The translations under genes and the position numbers were made by a program. From Canna indica (taxonomy: Eukaryota; Streptophyta; Magnoliopsida; Zingiberales; Cannaceae): 64,000 nt of DNA. The notes beneath the pieces were generated by a model that did no database searches, was not told the DNA's origin, and saw nothing but the letters and a program-made list of their open reading frames with translations. The stretch covers positions 53,460,501 to 53,524,500 of the forward strand of contig CP136891.1 in assembly GCA_034359265.1 (NCBI GenBank), in the 5' to 3' direction. Positions 1-11,621 of the stretch are shown in pieces (the first letter of the stretch is position 1; each line of letters opens with the position of its first letter).

Positions 1-613
1 GTTCTCTTCCCTTTTGACATCAATCGAAAAGGCAAGAAAGCAAGGTTCTATTAATGATATCATCATGAAAACCAAAATCTTAATAAAACCGGGTATCATC
101 ATACACTATAGTCCTTCCTATCGACGGATGCCTATAGTAGGCAAACACCGATAAGTTGCAAAGCCCCATTACAAGGTATGTACATAAGTGAGGATGATAC
201 ATCGAGAATTCATTTTTGAAAGACATGCAATTTTCAAATTCCGGGGAAAGTACAAATACCTTGTTGCATTCTTACGTTTGAAAATATTTCATCACTAAGG
301 GATTTTGTGAAAATATCTGCAAGTTGCTTATCGGTAGGCACAAATTCAATAGAAATGTTTTTCTTTAAGACATTATCTCTAAGGAAGTGATGCCTAAGAT
401 CTATATGCTTGGTTCTTGAATGTAAAATAGGATTCTTTGATAAATTGATAGCACTAGTGTTGTCACAAAAGATAGAAACACAAGAATAGCTCAAATCATA
501 GTCTAATAGTGTTTGCTTCGTCCATAGTATTTGAGTACAACAACTAGCCGCGGCTATGTATTTGGCTTTGGTAGTTGAGAGTGCAACCAAGTTTTGCTTC
601 TTGGAGAACCAAG
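1..613 (-). pseudogene. SIRE-like Ty1/copia pol, RNase H end and 3' flank
   Basis: The minus strand from 613 to 234 encodes the end of a copia polyprotein: an RNase H region with the EAEYIAAASCC-like box (here KAKYIAAASCC), CDNTSAINLSKNP and the closing LADIFTKSL. It continues the reading of 3,011-3,184 and is cut from it by an inserted LTR. Positions 1-233 resemble the 3' untranslated part of the related element near 37,150 (shared 'ccttttgacatcaatc'). The CDNTSAINL and HSRTKHIDLRHHFLRD wording is typical of the SIRE/Maximus lineage; that assignment is from family knowledge. The element is incomplete and its 3' LTR lies off the window. Confidence 0.8.
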
Positions 614-3010
614 TGTCATGTCTCAACTCAGGGTCACGTGACCAGCCAGGATATGTGTCTATACCCTGAAGTCTAACTCATGCATTTAACAACATAGGTA
701 TATGTATGCAAATGAAAACTGACATGAAAAGTAAATAAAATCCACTGAAATAAAATAAATGTTAATTTGTAATCAAAGATTTACGGACTCCAAATGACAT
801 AGCAACACGACTCAATGCATGAAAAATAAATCTCAACACGACTACGACTCTCTAAACAGCTTGCTACGAGATCATTGATGCCATCTGCCCCTCTAGTCGC
901 GCCACGCCATCAAGCCGTACCTCACTGGTCAGGCTCTGGAAAACAAAATCAAAGAAAACCATGAGTCCATGAGGAACTCAGTGAGTGGTTCTACCGAATC
1001 TCCACTTAATTCCTAGTATATGATCATATATAACACTATATAAAGAACATATAAAATATAGTGGTTTTGTCACGTCACCTGGCTAATCGGCCGACCCAAA
1101 ATAATAAATGCACCAGTCATTCATGGCCTTGCGCACAAGGTATCACTCGGCCACTATTGACCCTACACTGCACAAGTAAATCCCGGCCATACCCGGCCCT
1201 CATCACATGACAACACTTGGCCATAACCGGCCTACACAGTCATGCATATATATATAATCCATAACAAATCATGTTCTTATATGTATTAGAGATTTAAAAT
1301 CACCTGGTTCATCAACTAGGATGGCTAACTAGTTTTTGGAACCCCCACCAGATTAGGGATAATTCGTCCCACCCAAATTCTCTCGGGTATAACATCAACG
1401 CGGGCCACTGACGCAATCTCAAGACCCCTACCACTCGGGTCTAACACCAGCATGGCTCACTGGTGTAATCTCAAGATCCTAAATCCATCGCTGAGTCGGG
1501 CAATAGCCGTGCCGGCTAACGACACTCCTCAGCCCAGCCATCGCAAACACAGTACACACATAGTGCATAACAGAATTTACTAGTCAGAAGACACCTCTCG
1601 AGCTTGCACCCGTACCCAACCCTATCCCGGGCTCTATCAGAAACAATATTCAAGTACTACCCTTCCTAGGGTGCGAACATCAATCTACTCTATGTTCTAA
1701 TGGTTGACACTTATTCTCTAATAATTCATGTCCACTACTAGAGAGGTTCCACACCTTACATTTATGTCTGTAATGCTAAACAACCTTCTCTAATTTTTCC
1801 TCTACATTGGTTCATGTCAGATACAACAGTTACTCATCTATATTTAGCACATCATTGATATAATAATTGTAATAAATGTTAAATCACAGCGTACTAAAAA
1901 TGAGATAATTCAGCAATTAAATTACCATAATTATCTACATAACCACAACAATTAGATACCCAAATTCTACATTTAAATATTTAATTTTAGCACATTAAAA
2001 TTAAGTTCCAGCAAGGACAATATAACGTAGGAACCCAAAAGTATGTGTTTTATGCAAGAAATATATCCTACAAGCAAAATAGAATTCTATTCTTTTATGT
2101 ATCATATCCTCACATGTCAACTACTTGGGGACACATACTTTTCCTACTCTAATCCTCCTCTTCCCCACTCGGCCGAACCCTTAAACAAGGGGTTCCCCCA
2201 TTCGGCCAACCCTTAGGGGTTAAGGAATTATTTTTCTACCATGTTCTATGTTTTCCTTGATCTTTACGATAATTAAACATACAAGGGAACCGGCCGATCT
2301 ATAAGTTTAAACAACTCGAGGAATTGAGGGAAAATTTCAGCATGACCTTTTTCCTTTTTCCTCTATTCGGCCGACACCCCAAATCCAAGAAATCATCGCA
2401 GAAAAATCACAACCCAATCATAGATCACACAAGGAAGAAACAACATCAAGAAATCTCAAAAAAACGTCAAGAACCAAGACATGAATCATCAAATCCATCA
2501 TCACAAGGGTTCGGCCAAGGCCTCCCCCAAATTCCAAGGTTCTACCACTCACCTTTGCCATGAAGGAAGGAAAGGAAGGAAGAGATGAAGACATTTTTGG
2601 TCTCTGGCGATGACACCAAGCTCTGGCGCCGCCCTCTCAGCTTTTCCCCTCTCTCGCCCACCTCGATCCACGTGCAGCTCCTCTTGAGCCGTACAGTGGA
2701 TGGGTGAGGGGGTTTTATGTATATATATTTTTAATTTATTACAATTGTGCCCCTTTTTCACTTAAGTTCTCTACCCAACTCAACCCGCATCCGAATTGAG
2801 CCCCAACTGAACCCGCGATCCCAGTTCTAACCCATCATGAGTCCAACATCAAATTTCAAAATATAAAAGCACAATTTATAGAGCCATACAAAATAAGGTA
2901 TCTCCAACCATACCTTCTACTCGCAGCGATCTCGTGACTCATCCTGGCTAGTCCCCGAATCGGCTCGTTGAATCAAACAAAAATTTAAATTAAGAATCTC
3001 AAGTATTACA
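614..3010 (-). mobile_element. Solo gypsy-type LTR (2,397 bp) with TSD CCAAG
   Basis: The block begins TGTCATG and ends TATTACA (TG...CA) and is flanked by CCAAG at 609-613 and 3,011-3,015. It sits exactly inside the copia RNase H codons. Its left end has the same opening as the LTRs at 21,666 and 52,973, including the palindrome GTCACGTGAC and the motif TGACC(A/G)GCC. No gag or pol lies inside, so this is a solo LTR left after LTR-LTR recombination. Strand is inferred from the gypsy elements with gag to the left of the same LTR. It carries short CGGCC-rich repeats (about 1,080-1,240) and a hairpin with arms ACACCAG/CTGGTGT (about 1,448-1,475). Small ORFs inside it are not credible genes. Confidence 0.93.
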
Positions 3011-3975
3011 CCAAGAGACAAGACTCATACCAAGGAATTGACAACACCCACTAGTACTTTTCCTATCAATCCTACAACCCACAAAATCCGCATCCGAAAA
3101 ACCAAACAAGTCAAAATGAGAAGAAGTTGGATACCACAAACCCAAATCAATAGTGCCTTTCAAATATCTCAAAATAAGTTTCACGACACTAAAATGAGAA
3201 TTTTTTGGACAAGATTAAAAACATGCACATTGACAAATGCTAAACATTGTGTCTGGTCTACTTGTGGTTAAGTAAAGTAAACTACCTATCATACCTCGAT
3301 ATCATCTCTCATCAACCCTTTCTCCATCTTCATCTTTGTCAAGCATTGTTGAGGTACTCATTGGAGTTGGTGCAATCTTGCAATCTTGCATCCCAAACTT
3401 CTTGATCAACTCCTTGACATACTTTGCTTGACTTTTGAAGGTCCCTTCCTCGGTTTGCTTTATTTGGAGTCCAAGGATGAAGGTTAACTCTCCCATCATA
3501 CTCATCTCGAACTCATCTTGCATGCATGTAGCAAACCACTTGCAAAGAGTTTCATTAGTAGATCCAAAAATGATGTCATCAACATAGATTTGCACAAGTA
3601 AGATCTCATTTTTATCATGCTTTATAAATAATGAAACATCTACTTTACCCATACAAAAACCTTGATCAACCAAAATTTTTGATAACCTCTCATACCAAGC
3701 TCTAGGAGCTTGCTTCAAACCATATAAAGCCTTTTTTAATTTAAACACATGATCCAAAAAATCAAAACTTTCAAAGTCGGGAGGTTGTTCTACATAAACT
3801 TCCTCCATAATGAAACCATTTAAAAATACACTTTTGACATCCATTTGAAAATGTTTGAATCTTTTAAAACTTGCAAAGGCCAAAAGCATTCTAATTGCTT
3901 CTAATCTAGCTACCGGTACAAATGTTTCATTATAATCTATTCCTTCCTCTTGATTGAACCCTTGGGCAACTAATA
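3011..3975 (-). pseudogene. SIRE-like Ty1/copia reverse transcriptase fragment
   Basis: Minus-strand reading runs upstream from the RNase H piece. The segment 3,889-3,302 encodes the RT core with QMDVKSVFLNG, YGLKQAPRAWYERL and the catalytic YVDDIIFGS box. The segment 3,184-3,011 encodes YLKGTIDLGLWYP and the RNase H start FSDADFVGC. A frameshift separates them near 3,200-3,300. Upstream, 3,975-3,890 reads LVAQGFNQEEGIDY-like RT N-terminus, then similarity stops where an unrelated LTR begins. Same lineage as the element at 37,003-43,668. Non-functional: truncated, frameshifted, and interrupted by the solo LTR. Confidence 0.85.
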
Positions 3976-4855
3976 TAGAAATTAATGTAATATGCCTCTA
4001 GGATACCAACCCAAACTTGTTTGTAATAAATCCCAAGTCAAAACCCGAAGACGAAACCCAAAAATGAACATCGCGAGAAGAAATCAGCAAAAATTAGCAA
4101 ACTATAGGATTTCCAAGTTCTAGCTGATTGGCGATCGACAACCGGTCGATAGGCCCATCAGCCGGCCATCAACCGACGGTGAGGGGTTATAAATACCCCT
4201 CATAAACCTTCACCTACCTTCCTTCACTATTGCATTGAGCCTTCAAGAGAGTTCTTAAAGACTTCTAAGAGTTTGATTTCCACGCCCGCGCTTCATCGAT
4301 TCATCATCCGTTCGAAGTGTTCTTCGCGACTCGACTCCAGCTTCAAATTTCACCATTATTCAAGTTGAGGAGTTGGAGGCTTGGAAGGCTAAGAAGGGAA
4401 CACACAAGCTTGGTTTACTTAATTGTTCCCTTGTTCTTGTTTTCTATAGTTGTTTAAATGTTTTTCACCATTGTAGCTTATAAGGTATGCTAGGTAAACA
4501 TCTTAGGTTCTTTGTAGAGTTATGTTTTGCCTAGAAGAATAGGTGTTGAGGCTTTCTCAAATGGTTGAGAAGTGAGTCCTAACACTTGGTCTATAAAGAA
4601 GTTGGGTTAGAAATCCTTGGTGTGGAGCCAAGGTAGTGGAGTAGGTGGTTTGGACGAACCACTATAAACGCTTGTGTTTGCATTGCTTCAATACTTGCTT
4701 TCAAATTGCTATATTTACTTGTCTAAACATCCAACTTAAAAAAATATCGATTTGGTTGTAAACGGGTTTGAATCGAAAAGATTGTAGTTGAACCTAGTTT
4801 TAGCTACACACTATTCAACCCCCCCCCCCTTTCTAGTGTGGATATTTGAACAACA
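3976..4855 (+). mobile_element. LTR fragment, long copia LTR related to LTR-B
   Basis: The 3' end matches the pattern seen in all LTR-B copies here: 'gtagtggagtagg...gaaccactataaa', then 'cacactattcaaccccc', 'tctagtgtgg' and a terminal ACA at 4,855. A TATA box (TTATAAATACCCCTC, about 4,188) follows a short cluster of CGATCGAC/CCGGTCGAT motifs (about 4,130-4,185), the same promoter layout as at 34,640-34,985. The usual LTR-B start (TGTTGG...) is missing, so the 5' part is lost. No target duplication was found. It lies between two different copia pol relics, both on the minus strand, and points the opposite way. Confidence 0.7.
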
Positions 4856-6390
4856 GCAATGGCTAGCAATATCCTAATGGACTTTGGCATTGCTACATGA
4901 TAAAAAGTTTCATCATAGTCAACACCTTGTCTTTGATAAACCTTTTGCAACTAGCCTGGCCTTATAGGTATCCACCTGGCCATCGGCTCTGATCTTTCTC
5001 TTAAAGATCCACTTACACCCTATAGGAGTGACTCCTTCGGGCAAGTCAACCAAAGTCCAAACTTGGTTGGTGAACATGGAGTCCATTTCAGATTGCTTTG
5101 CTTCCAGCCATTGCTTTCAATCAACATCCTTGATTGCATGATCATAGGATTACGGATCAACATTTTTTTGGTCATTCTTAATGGTCAGGAAGAACCTCTC
5201 AGGTTGTCGACGCAATCTCCCAAATTGACGAAGGGTGGTGAGAGGTAGTGTTTCTGCGACTGGTTCATCCTGTGGACTATCCACCGGTTGTTGCGATTTG
5301 GCATGTGGTTGTTGAACTTCATCAAGCTCAACATTTATTCCACAACCAATTTCCTCGATAAACTCTTTTTCTAAGAAAGTGGCATGCCTACTGATAAACA
5401 CCTTTTGTTCAATTGGCGAGTAGAAGTAATCCCCTAAACACTCTTTAGGATATCCCACAAACCTACACTTGGTTGATTTAGAATAAAGCTTATCTTATTC
5501 TAATTTCTTGACGTACGCAAGGCAACCCCAATCTTGAGATGTCTCGGACTTGGTTTCTTGCCGCTCCATATCTCATATAGTGTACTAGAGAGAGATTTTA
5601 TGGGAGCCTTATTCAGAAGGTAGATGGTCGTTTCAACCGCATATCCCCAAAAAAAAATCGAGATATTAGTAAAGCAAAGCATGGACCGCATCATGTCTAA
5701 CAATGTGCGATTCCTCCTTTCAAACACTCCATTATGCAGTGGTGTGCAAGGAGGGGTCCATTCGGAGACAATCTCATCGTCCTTGAGATAATCCAAAAAC
5801 TCAGTGGATAAGTATTCGCCACCTCGATCTGATCAAAGGATTTTAATACTTTTCCCTACTTGTTTCTCAACATCAGTCCTATACTCTTTGAACTTTTCAA
5901 AAGCGTCAGACTTATGTCTCATCAAGTAGACATATCCATACCTTGATACATCGTCAGTGAACATGATGAAGTAGGAATACCCACCTCTGGCTTGAGTTGT
6001 CATCGGTCCGCAAAGTCTGTGTGGACCAACTCTAACAACTCAGTGGCCCTCTCACTACGCCCAGTGAAGGAGGACTTGGTCATTTTTCCTTTGAGACAGG
6101 ATTCACAAGTCGGCATCGATTCAAAATCGAATGGCTCAAACAACCCGTCTTTATACAACCTTTTTCTTTTGTGAGATATGTGAGGTTCAAATTATGTGAG
6201 GATTCACAAATTGCAAATGCCAAAGATATGTGAGGTTCAAATTATCCCTTTTTCTTTTGTGCGTTTGTTCGATATGAAAAATATTATCATTTACATCCAA
6301 GACCATTAAACCATTCAAAATGCGCCCAATTCCATATAATTCATCAGAATGATATCTGAGGCAACAGTTGCATTTCAAAGACATTTCATA
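4856..6390 (-). pseudogene. Tork/TNT1-like Ty1/copia integrase-RT relic
   Basis: Read on the minus strand from 6,390 to 4,856. First comes a GAG-pre-integrase piece (NGLMVLDVNDNIFHIEQ, YLWHLQ). Next is the integrase C-terminal half at 5,796-5,500, with TPLHNGVFERRNRTLLDM and FFWGYAVETTIYLLNKAP. The linker at 5,458-5,150 holds GYPKECLGDYFYSP. Last is the RT N-terminus near 4,980-4,870 (KARLVAKG...). The wording differs from the SIRE-like copies and fits the Tork/TNT1 lineage. Several stops and frameshifts break it. A short direct repeat ('agatatgtgaggttcaaatta') occurs twice near 6,175-6,245. RT active site and RNase H are absent because the LTR end at 4,855 cuts the element. Confidence 0.78.
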
Positions 6391-7412
6391 ACCTTGTTTG
6401 TTAGTGTTTGGCTTTTATATGTTGGTTGTATTTGGCAAAAGTGTTCCTAGTGAATTCTCTATTTTGAACATAGTCTTAACTATGAGGAGCTTTGCCTATG
6501 ATGACAGTTTCAACTTTGTGAGGACACTCTCAACCGCTTCTAGAGTATGAGGATTTTTTGGATAAGTATGTTTCGAATGAGATGGTTGTTGGACTTCAAT
6601 ATTGATGATAATTCTCTTGATATCTCTGGTAGTATTAATCATCATTATTTATTGATTGTCCGTTATTTATTGATTGTCCATTTTGGGTATTATGAGTAGT
6701 GGAGAGTTTTCTACTCTTTATGTTTTGGGCGTTACTGTTTGAGCTCTATGTTGTTTTCAATGCTGGTTGTTTTAACCGGTGACTTTTTGGTTTGAACTGA
6801 AGACTGATTAAAGATCGGTTATTTAAGTCAATATTGATTCAGGTCTTTCGGTTGTCTCATAAAAAATTTGATGGAAAGATTTGATAAAAATTGCTCTCAA
6901 TGTGCGAACACTGGATTGCCAATTATCGAGAGGAGTTGAGGCTGCTGAGTGGAGACTGCTGAGTGCAGACATTTCTTATCTTTAGGAGAAGATTGATTTC
7001 GGGTGGATAGCTCACTACAACACAAGGCTGTGTGGAGGATAGAACTTTGTGGCTAGGATGTCATAGAGAAGCAAGTAGGATTTTTACTTGTAATAAGAAA
7101 TAGTATTTTTGTTATTTCCAATTCACTGTAGTACTATAGTCGGATTTCGGGTGTGAAATCCCTTATTTTGTATTTATAGAGAGTGGATTGGACATCAATT
7201 CTGTGAGTGCCCCACAGATTAGGTGACTGATTTGTCACAGAACTTCGTAAACAAACCTCTTGTGTTTGCGTGTGCTTTTGTTTTGATTCTTACTCTTCTT
7301 TTAGTAGCAGTTGCAATAGCAGTTGCAACTTCCTATTCAATTGCCCTTAACAGAAGTTTCCTAAGAGACTTGCACAAGATCATTGGTGTGACTCTTCTTT
7401 TTCAAACTCAAG
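6391..7412. other. No gene; probable decayed copia LTR/leader sequence
   Basis: No coding similarity was seen. The stretch directly precedes a plus-strand copia gag. It holds an 18-bp tandem duplication near 6,648-6,685 (ttatttattgattgtcc twice) and the T-rich transcript-end style sequence common in copia LTRs. I could not fix LTR ends or a primer site. Confidence 0.35.
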
Positions 7413-8110
7413 ATGGAAGGAATGCTAATGAGAAATTCTATCAATATTCCTCCTTTGCTTACCGGAACAAACTATGCATATTGGAAGGCTAGGATGAGGG
7501 CTTTCATCAAATCGTTGGATGACCGGTGTTGGAACTCTATAGAGATTGGCTACACTCCTCCGAAAACACCTGATGGGAATGAGCGCAAGCCAAATAACCA
7601 ATACACAAAAGTAGAAATAACTGTAGCAAACTATGACAATAAAGCCCCAAATGCTATCTTTAGTGGAGTTGATCCTTCTCAATTTAAACTAACCTATGTT
7701 TGTACCTTGGCAAAGTAGGAATGGAAAATTCTAGAAACAAATCATGAAGGATTCTTTACTCTTCGGAAGTCAAAAGTTGAAATCCTCAACACCAGATTTG
7801 AGAATCCGAAGATGGGAGAAGATGAAAGCATACAAGACTTTCATGGGCGAATCAAAGACCTCATGAACAATGCTACCAACCTTGGAGAGTCATTCTCTGA
7901 AGAAAAAGTAGTAAGGAAAGTCCTGAGATCCATGCCTACCAACTTCGATATGAAAGCTACTGTCATAAGTGAAGTTCATGACCCATCTACTATTACTCTT
8001 AACACTCTAATGGGGAAACTTGAAACTTATGAGTTGGAATTATCTAAAAAATATTCTCTCAAAGAAAAGAAGAAGAAATTTGCTTTTAGAGCTACTGAGG
8101 ATGAGATTGA
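7413..8110 (+). pseudogene. Ty1/copia gag fragment (UBN2-type)
   Basis: The plus strand reads a copia capsid protein. The N-terminus has IPPLLTGTNYAYWKARMRAFI, the usual 'F.G.NY..W...M' gag opening. After one in-frame stop (about 7,716-7,718, TAG) it continues with NTRFENPKMGEDESIQDF and EKVVRKVLRSMPTNFDMK, followed by the TLNTLMGKLETYE segment. Similarity ends near 8,110, before any zinc knuckle, and the sequence changes to an unrelated GC-rich region. It is an isolated gag with no pol behind it. The valine/alanine-rich ORF upstream (7,223-7,492) overlaps in another frame and is not believed. Confidence 0.75.
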
Positions 8111-8650
8111 GTTACACCTCCTAACCTCGACCTTGACTTCCTCAGCCTCGGTCTTCAAACGGGAACCCTCCGCCACTACTGCGGCAAGATCAAGGTAGAG
8201 CTTTTCCAATTTCTCCCTAGACTTGCTTACTCTCTCCGTTATCTGGGCAAAAGACTCAAAGACAACGACATTCAGGCGCGCGACCTCATCAATCTTCGCC
8301 ACTAAGACCCTTTCCACTCAACCATATTGAACCTCAATGCCTCGAGCTCTCTAGATTGTACCTCAGATTCTCTCGACATAGACTCTCTCAACCTACTCAT
8401 CAGAAGGTGGACATTCTCCTAGGGATCCACCCCGTCAGTTGATTACTTGATCAGATGCATAAGGTTGAAATAGACTCTTGAACTCCCACTGACACACTAG
8501 CCACCACCGCCACCTCTAGAGACACAAACTCATCCCCCCGCGAGCGAGTAGTCGCCCGGGGAAGCAACTTTCCATCGGAGCACCTAGCACTTTTCCAACA
8601 CCTCGTTGGTGAGCCAAGGAAGACAAGAGAATTCAAAGACGTCGACGACC
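8111..8650 (-). pseudogene. Coiled-coil protein relic of unknown origin
   Basis: The minus strand at 8,317-8,111 gives an uninterrupted heptad-like segment (ITERVSKSREKLEKLYLDL, then VVAEGSRLKTEAEEVKVEV) that would form a coiled coil. Degenerate sequence in the same orientation continues to about 8,650. Such segments occur in the gag-like ORFs of plant Tat/Athila gypsy elements and in mobile-domain proteins; no diagnostic motif is present, so that link is a guess. The apparent C-terminus past 8,110 reads antisense through the neighbouring gag and is an artefact. Confidence 0.3.
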
Positions 8651-9359
8651 CAACTGCCTCTGCTCGAACCCTAGAAACTCCTAGATTCCGAGACTACAAA
8701 GCCCTCATAGGCTTCAGTAAGCTATCCACTAACGGATTTTTCCTTCTCTCGTCTGAAGTGCTTTTTCGCATTTCCGCAAGTTGGGCGTGCATACCTGGTA
8801 CCTTCAGCAATGAAGACATCTCACCTGCACGATGGAAAGATTCTAGACAATTCGAAAAGAAATGGAAAAACACCTTGTAGTTATGGTACGACTAAATGGA
8901 TCATGAAGAGGCAAACCTAAAACCAACACCAAGAAGGCCTACCGAAGGGGTTTAGCTACGGAAGAAGAAATAAACCAACAGGAAAACACCGACAAAAAAA
9001 TTTGCTAAGAATGAATACCAAAGAACGGAAGAAAAGCTCGAAACAAGGAGGGAAAGATCCATCTTATAGGTCGAGGAATGACAATCCCTCCATCAAACGG
9101 TCAGCAACAAGGACATGATTAAATCTCAACCGACCAGCTCAACAATTGACGATTCTCTGGAAACCCCCAAGATACGAGCGGATGCTTTTTTTGCCATGAT
9201 GCCTCACCCAAAATGAGGAGGCAATACCAATCAGCAACTGCCACACAAGACAATGAGATCTTTTCATTATCAAACCGATATGCCAGGCACGAAAGTCGAT
9301 AAGACACAAGAACAACACAACAAAAATATGCCGATTTAACTTACTCCAAGGCGTCACCA
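8651..9359. other. No recognisable gene
   Basis: Mixed-composition sequence with scattered short ORFs and no motif I recognise. It probably belongs to the same decayed gypsy element as the flanking coiled-coil relic and LTR piece. Confidence 0.4.
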
Positions 9360-9585
9360 AAAATGACTGCATACCTACTGCTTGCTCCAACCCGACCTTC
9401 ACAACCGCTTGCCCCAACTTGGCATTCATAGTCGCTTGCCCCAAAACTCGTCCTTCATTGCCGCTTGTTCCAACTCGGCCCCTACAGTCATTCATTGTCA
9501 TCTCAGCCCGGCCTCTACAATCAACTACTCCAACTCAATCTTCACAAACACTTGTTCCGGCTTGGCCTCGTTAGTCACTTAACAC
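9360..9585. repeat. Degenerate tandem repeat, about 25-30 bp unit
   Basis: Seven or so imperfect units built on 'cttcacaaccgcttgcccc' and 'aactcggc' follow one another (for example near 9,398, 9,425, 9,452 and 9,530). The array lies just upstream of a probable gypsy LTR piece and may be part of it. Confidence 0.5.
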
Positions 9586-9639
9586 AACATGCTAAATATT
9601 TTCGGAGGCTCCTCAAACCACAAAGACACCAGGGATAGG

Positions 9640-10110
9640 AAAGTTGACTCTACTTAAGAGCTCTACACGCGGTCCTCCAGGCTCCGATCGAGCTCGGGGA
9701 CTATCGATTGGACTAGAACTATTGGGCTCGATCGAATTAGACCTAGTAGCGCCCCTCAACCCAACTCAAATGGCTCTGCCCGAGTGCTCAACCTAGCATG
9801 GACATCCACGTCCTTCCCTATCACGAGGGATACGCCATCACAAGATCACCATCTCCGGGATTAGCCGCAACCCATTATGGGCAATATCCTTGTGAGATTA
9901 GAGGGCGACGTCAACACCTCCACCTGCAAAAAATACAGACACAACACGCCTCATGTAACCTAAGTTCCAATATCATTACCTCCACCTTGGAGTCTCACTA
10001 ACTTGAGCGTTAGAGTATCTTTTGCAGACTCCCGTCGGCGTTGAACCTAACCAGGAGAGACACCAAACGAGACTAGATTACTCTAATCCTCAGGCAAGAA
10101 CAATATCTTA
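9640..10110 (+). mobile_element. Probable Tat-type Ty3/gypsy LTR fragment
   Basis: Contains 'gagctcggggacta' (about 9,692) and 'actaacttgagcgttagagt' followed by 'cttttgcagactcccg' (about 9,997-10,035). These are the usual R/U5 hallmarks of plant Tat-type gypsy LTRs. No ends or target duplication could be fixed and no pol follows. It ends just before the MULE-type MITE. Confidence 0.5.
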
Positions 10111-10173
10111 TAAAAATAATTATTAATAATACATAATTGATTATAACATTATATACACGTTGAGTTTAAACAA

Positions 10174-11018
10174 GGGTTAATTACAAAAATATATCCCGAC
10201 TTTTGACGTGTTTCCCTAATCTATCCCCACTTTCTAATTTTTTTAATTCAATATACCACTTTTCGATTTGTTGCAAATCTATCCCATCGTTTACCCAGCG
10301 TCAACTTCACCGTCTGAATGCTGACGTGGCTATTAATCCCAATCAGCATTCAAACACGAACTTTAACTTATTTTATTCGGTCCCACCAAACCCAGTCAGC
10401 AGATCACGATAAGTTAATTTAAAAAAATCCACCTTTAAAATCGTATGCTCACCTCTTCCCCGACCTTGTCGCCAGCTCACCGCTCGCCTTTCTCTCTATC
10501 CCCAACGTCGCCTGCATCTCTTCGTGCTCTATGTCTTCATCCCCGTCAACTTTGGCATGCCTCTATTAATTTTCAACTGCTCGCTCGCCTTCCCCCTTCC
10601 GTCTGGTATGGTTAATATAAACCCTAAAAATTTTCTATCAGTGATGATATTGTTAAATGTAGGATTTTATATGATACTGTAAAATTTTCCAATAGTGATG
10701 ATATTATAAAATTTTCCAGCAGTGATGATACTGTTAAATATGATTTGTCGTTGTAGGCTTTGTTTTGATGAGAAAATTTTCAACAAAAGAGAAGGATTTC
10801 TTCTCTCTATTGAAAATTGCAAAGTTGGCGCTGGTTAGATGGTGAGATAGATTTGTAACAAATCAAAAAGTGGTGTACTGACTTGAGAAAATCGGAAAGT
10901 GGGGATAGATTAGGAAAACGCGTAAAAAGTCGGGATATATTTTGTAATTAACCTACTGCTGACTAGGTTTGGTGGGGCTAGAAAAAAAATAAGTCGGAAT
11001 ATATTTTATAATTACCCC
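10174..11018. mobile_element. MULE-type MITE / possible Pack-MULE (845 bp)
   Basis: The left end, GGGTTAATTACAAAAATAT, is an inverted match to the right end (reverse complement GGGGTAATTATAAAATAT). The flanks are TTTAAACAA (10,165-10,173) and TTCAAACAA (11,019-11,027), a 9-bp target duplication with one mismatch, as made by Mutator-like transposases. The inverted repeats extend far inward: the first ~150 bp recur inverted at about 10,810-10,952, followed by a second shorter terminus of about 66 bp. The centre (10,445-10,610) is GC-richer and may be captured host DNA; no protein is recognisable. Short 'agtgatgata' repeats occur at 10,640-10,735. It encodes no transposase. Confidence 0.88.
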
Positions 11019-11211
11019 TTCAAACAATCATAAAAATGTAACAGTATCAAAATTGGTTTTGATAAGATAAAATAGAGAGAAAGTGGGCTTTAATTAAGAG
11101 AGAGAGAAAGTAAATGGGATTTGTTTAAGAGTGAGAGCTATTAACCAAATTTAAAATAAATAATTTTGAAAAATCTCAAATTCCCATGTGCCACATGTCA
11201 ATTTTGAACGT

Positions 11212-11517
11212 TGTAATGAAGGATCTGTGAGAAATGGCAGGTAATAATGGCGACTGAAGACAAGTAATAAAGAGTTGTTTCTTAAGTAGGCCAAAGGGCA
11301 TTTTAGTAATTGTACCTTTTAAGTTTCAAATGTATAAAAGAGCGAACTGGCTCCTTTCACGGGGAAGAGTGAATGTATTCTTTGAAGTTTACATTTTTCC
11401 ATTTTTCCCCTATTGTAAGTTTTCTTCTACAGAATACATTTTGAGATAAGATGTTGATTCATTAGATGAATGTGTTGATTTGAGTTCTTCAGCCCTTCCG
11501 TGTTCAATTTATCATCA
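11212..11517 (+). repeat. 5' LTR of copia-1 (306 bp)
   Basis: Starts TGTAATGAAGG and ends TCATCA immediately before the primer site. It matches the 3' LTR at 16,031-16,289 with roughly 15 differences plus small indels over about 260 bases by eye, so the insertion is not recent. 'tgtataaaagagc' (about 11,331) is a likely TATA box of the retroelement promoter. Confidence 0.9.
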
Positions 11518-11532
11518 TGGTATCAGAGCAGG
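11518..11532 (+). promoter_or_regulatory. Primer-binding site, initiator Met tRNA (copia-1)
   Basis: TGGTATCAGAGCAGG directly follows the 5' LTR. The first 12 bases are the complement of the plant initiator-methionine tRNA 3' end. Confidence 0.93.
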
Positions 11533-11621
11533 CGGCGTAGCTGAGGCGGAGATTCATTAGATCTAGGTTTTCCAGAATCGCAATGGCGAGAAATCGAAGA
11601 TCTCAATCAAATTGATATGTA

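Noticed and set aside
4801..4855. C-tract and TAG-rich LTR ends considered as telomere-like repeats
   Set aside because: They are the C-rich 3' end common to all LTR-A/B copies here and are followed by ACA.
7223..7492. 89-residue ORF with an apparent membrane segment
   Set aside because: It overlaps the copia gag start in another frame and lies in leader sequence; the hydrophobic run comes from repeated 'gcagttgcaa' words.
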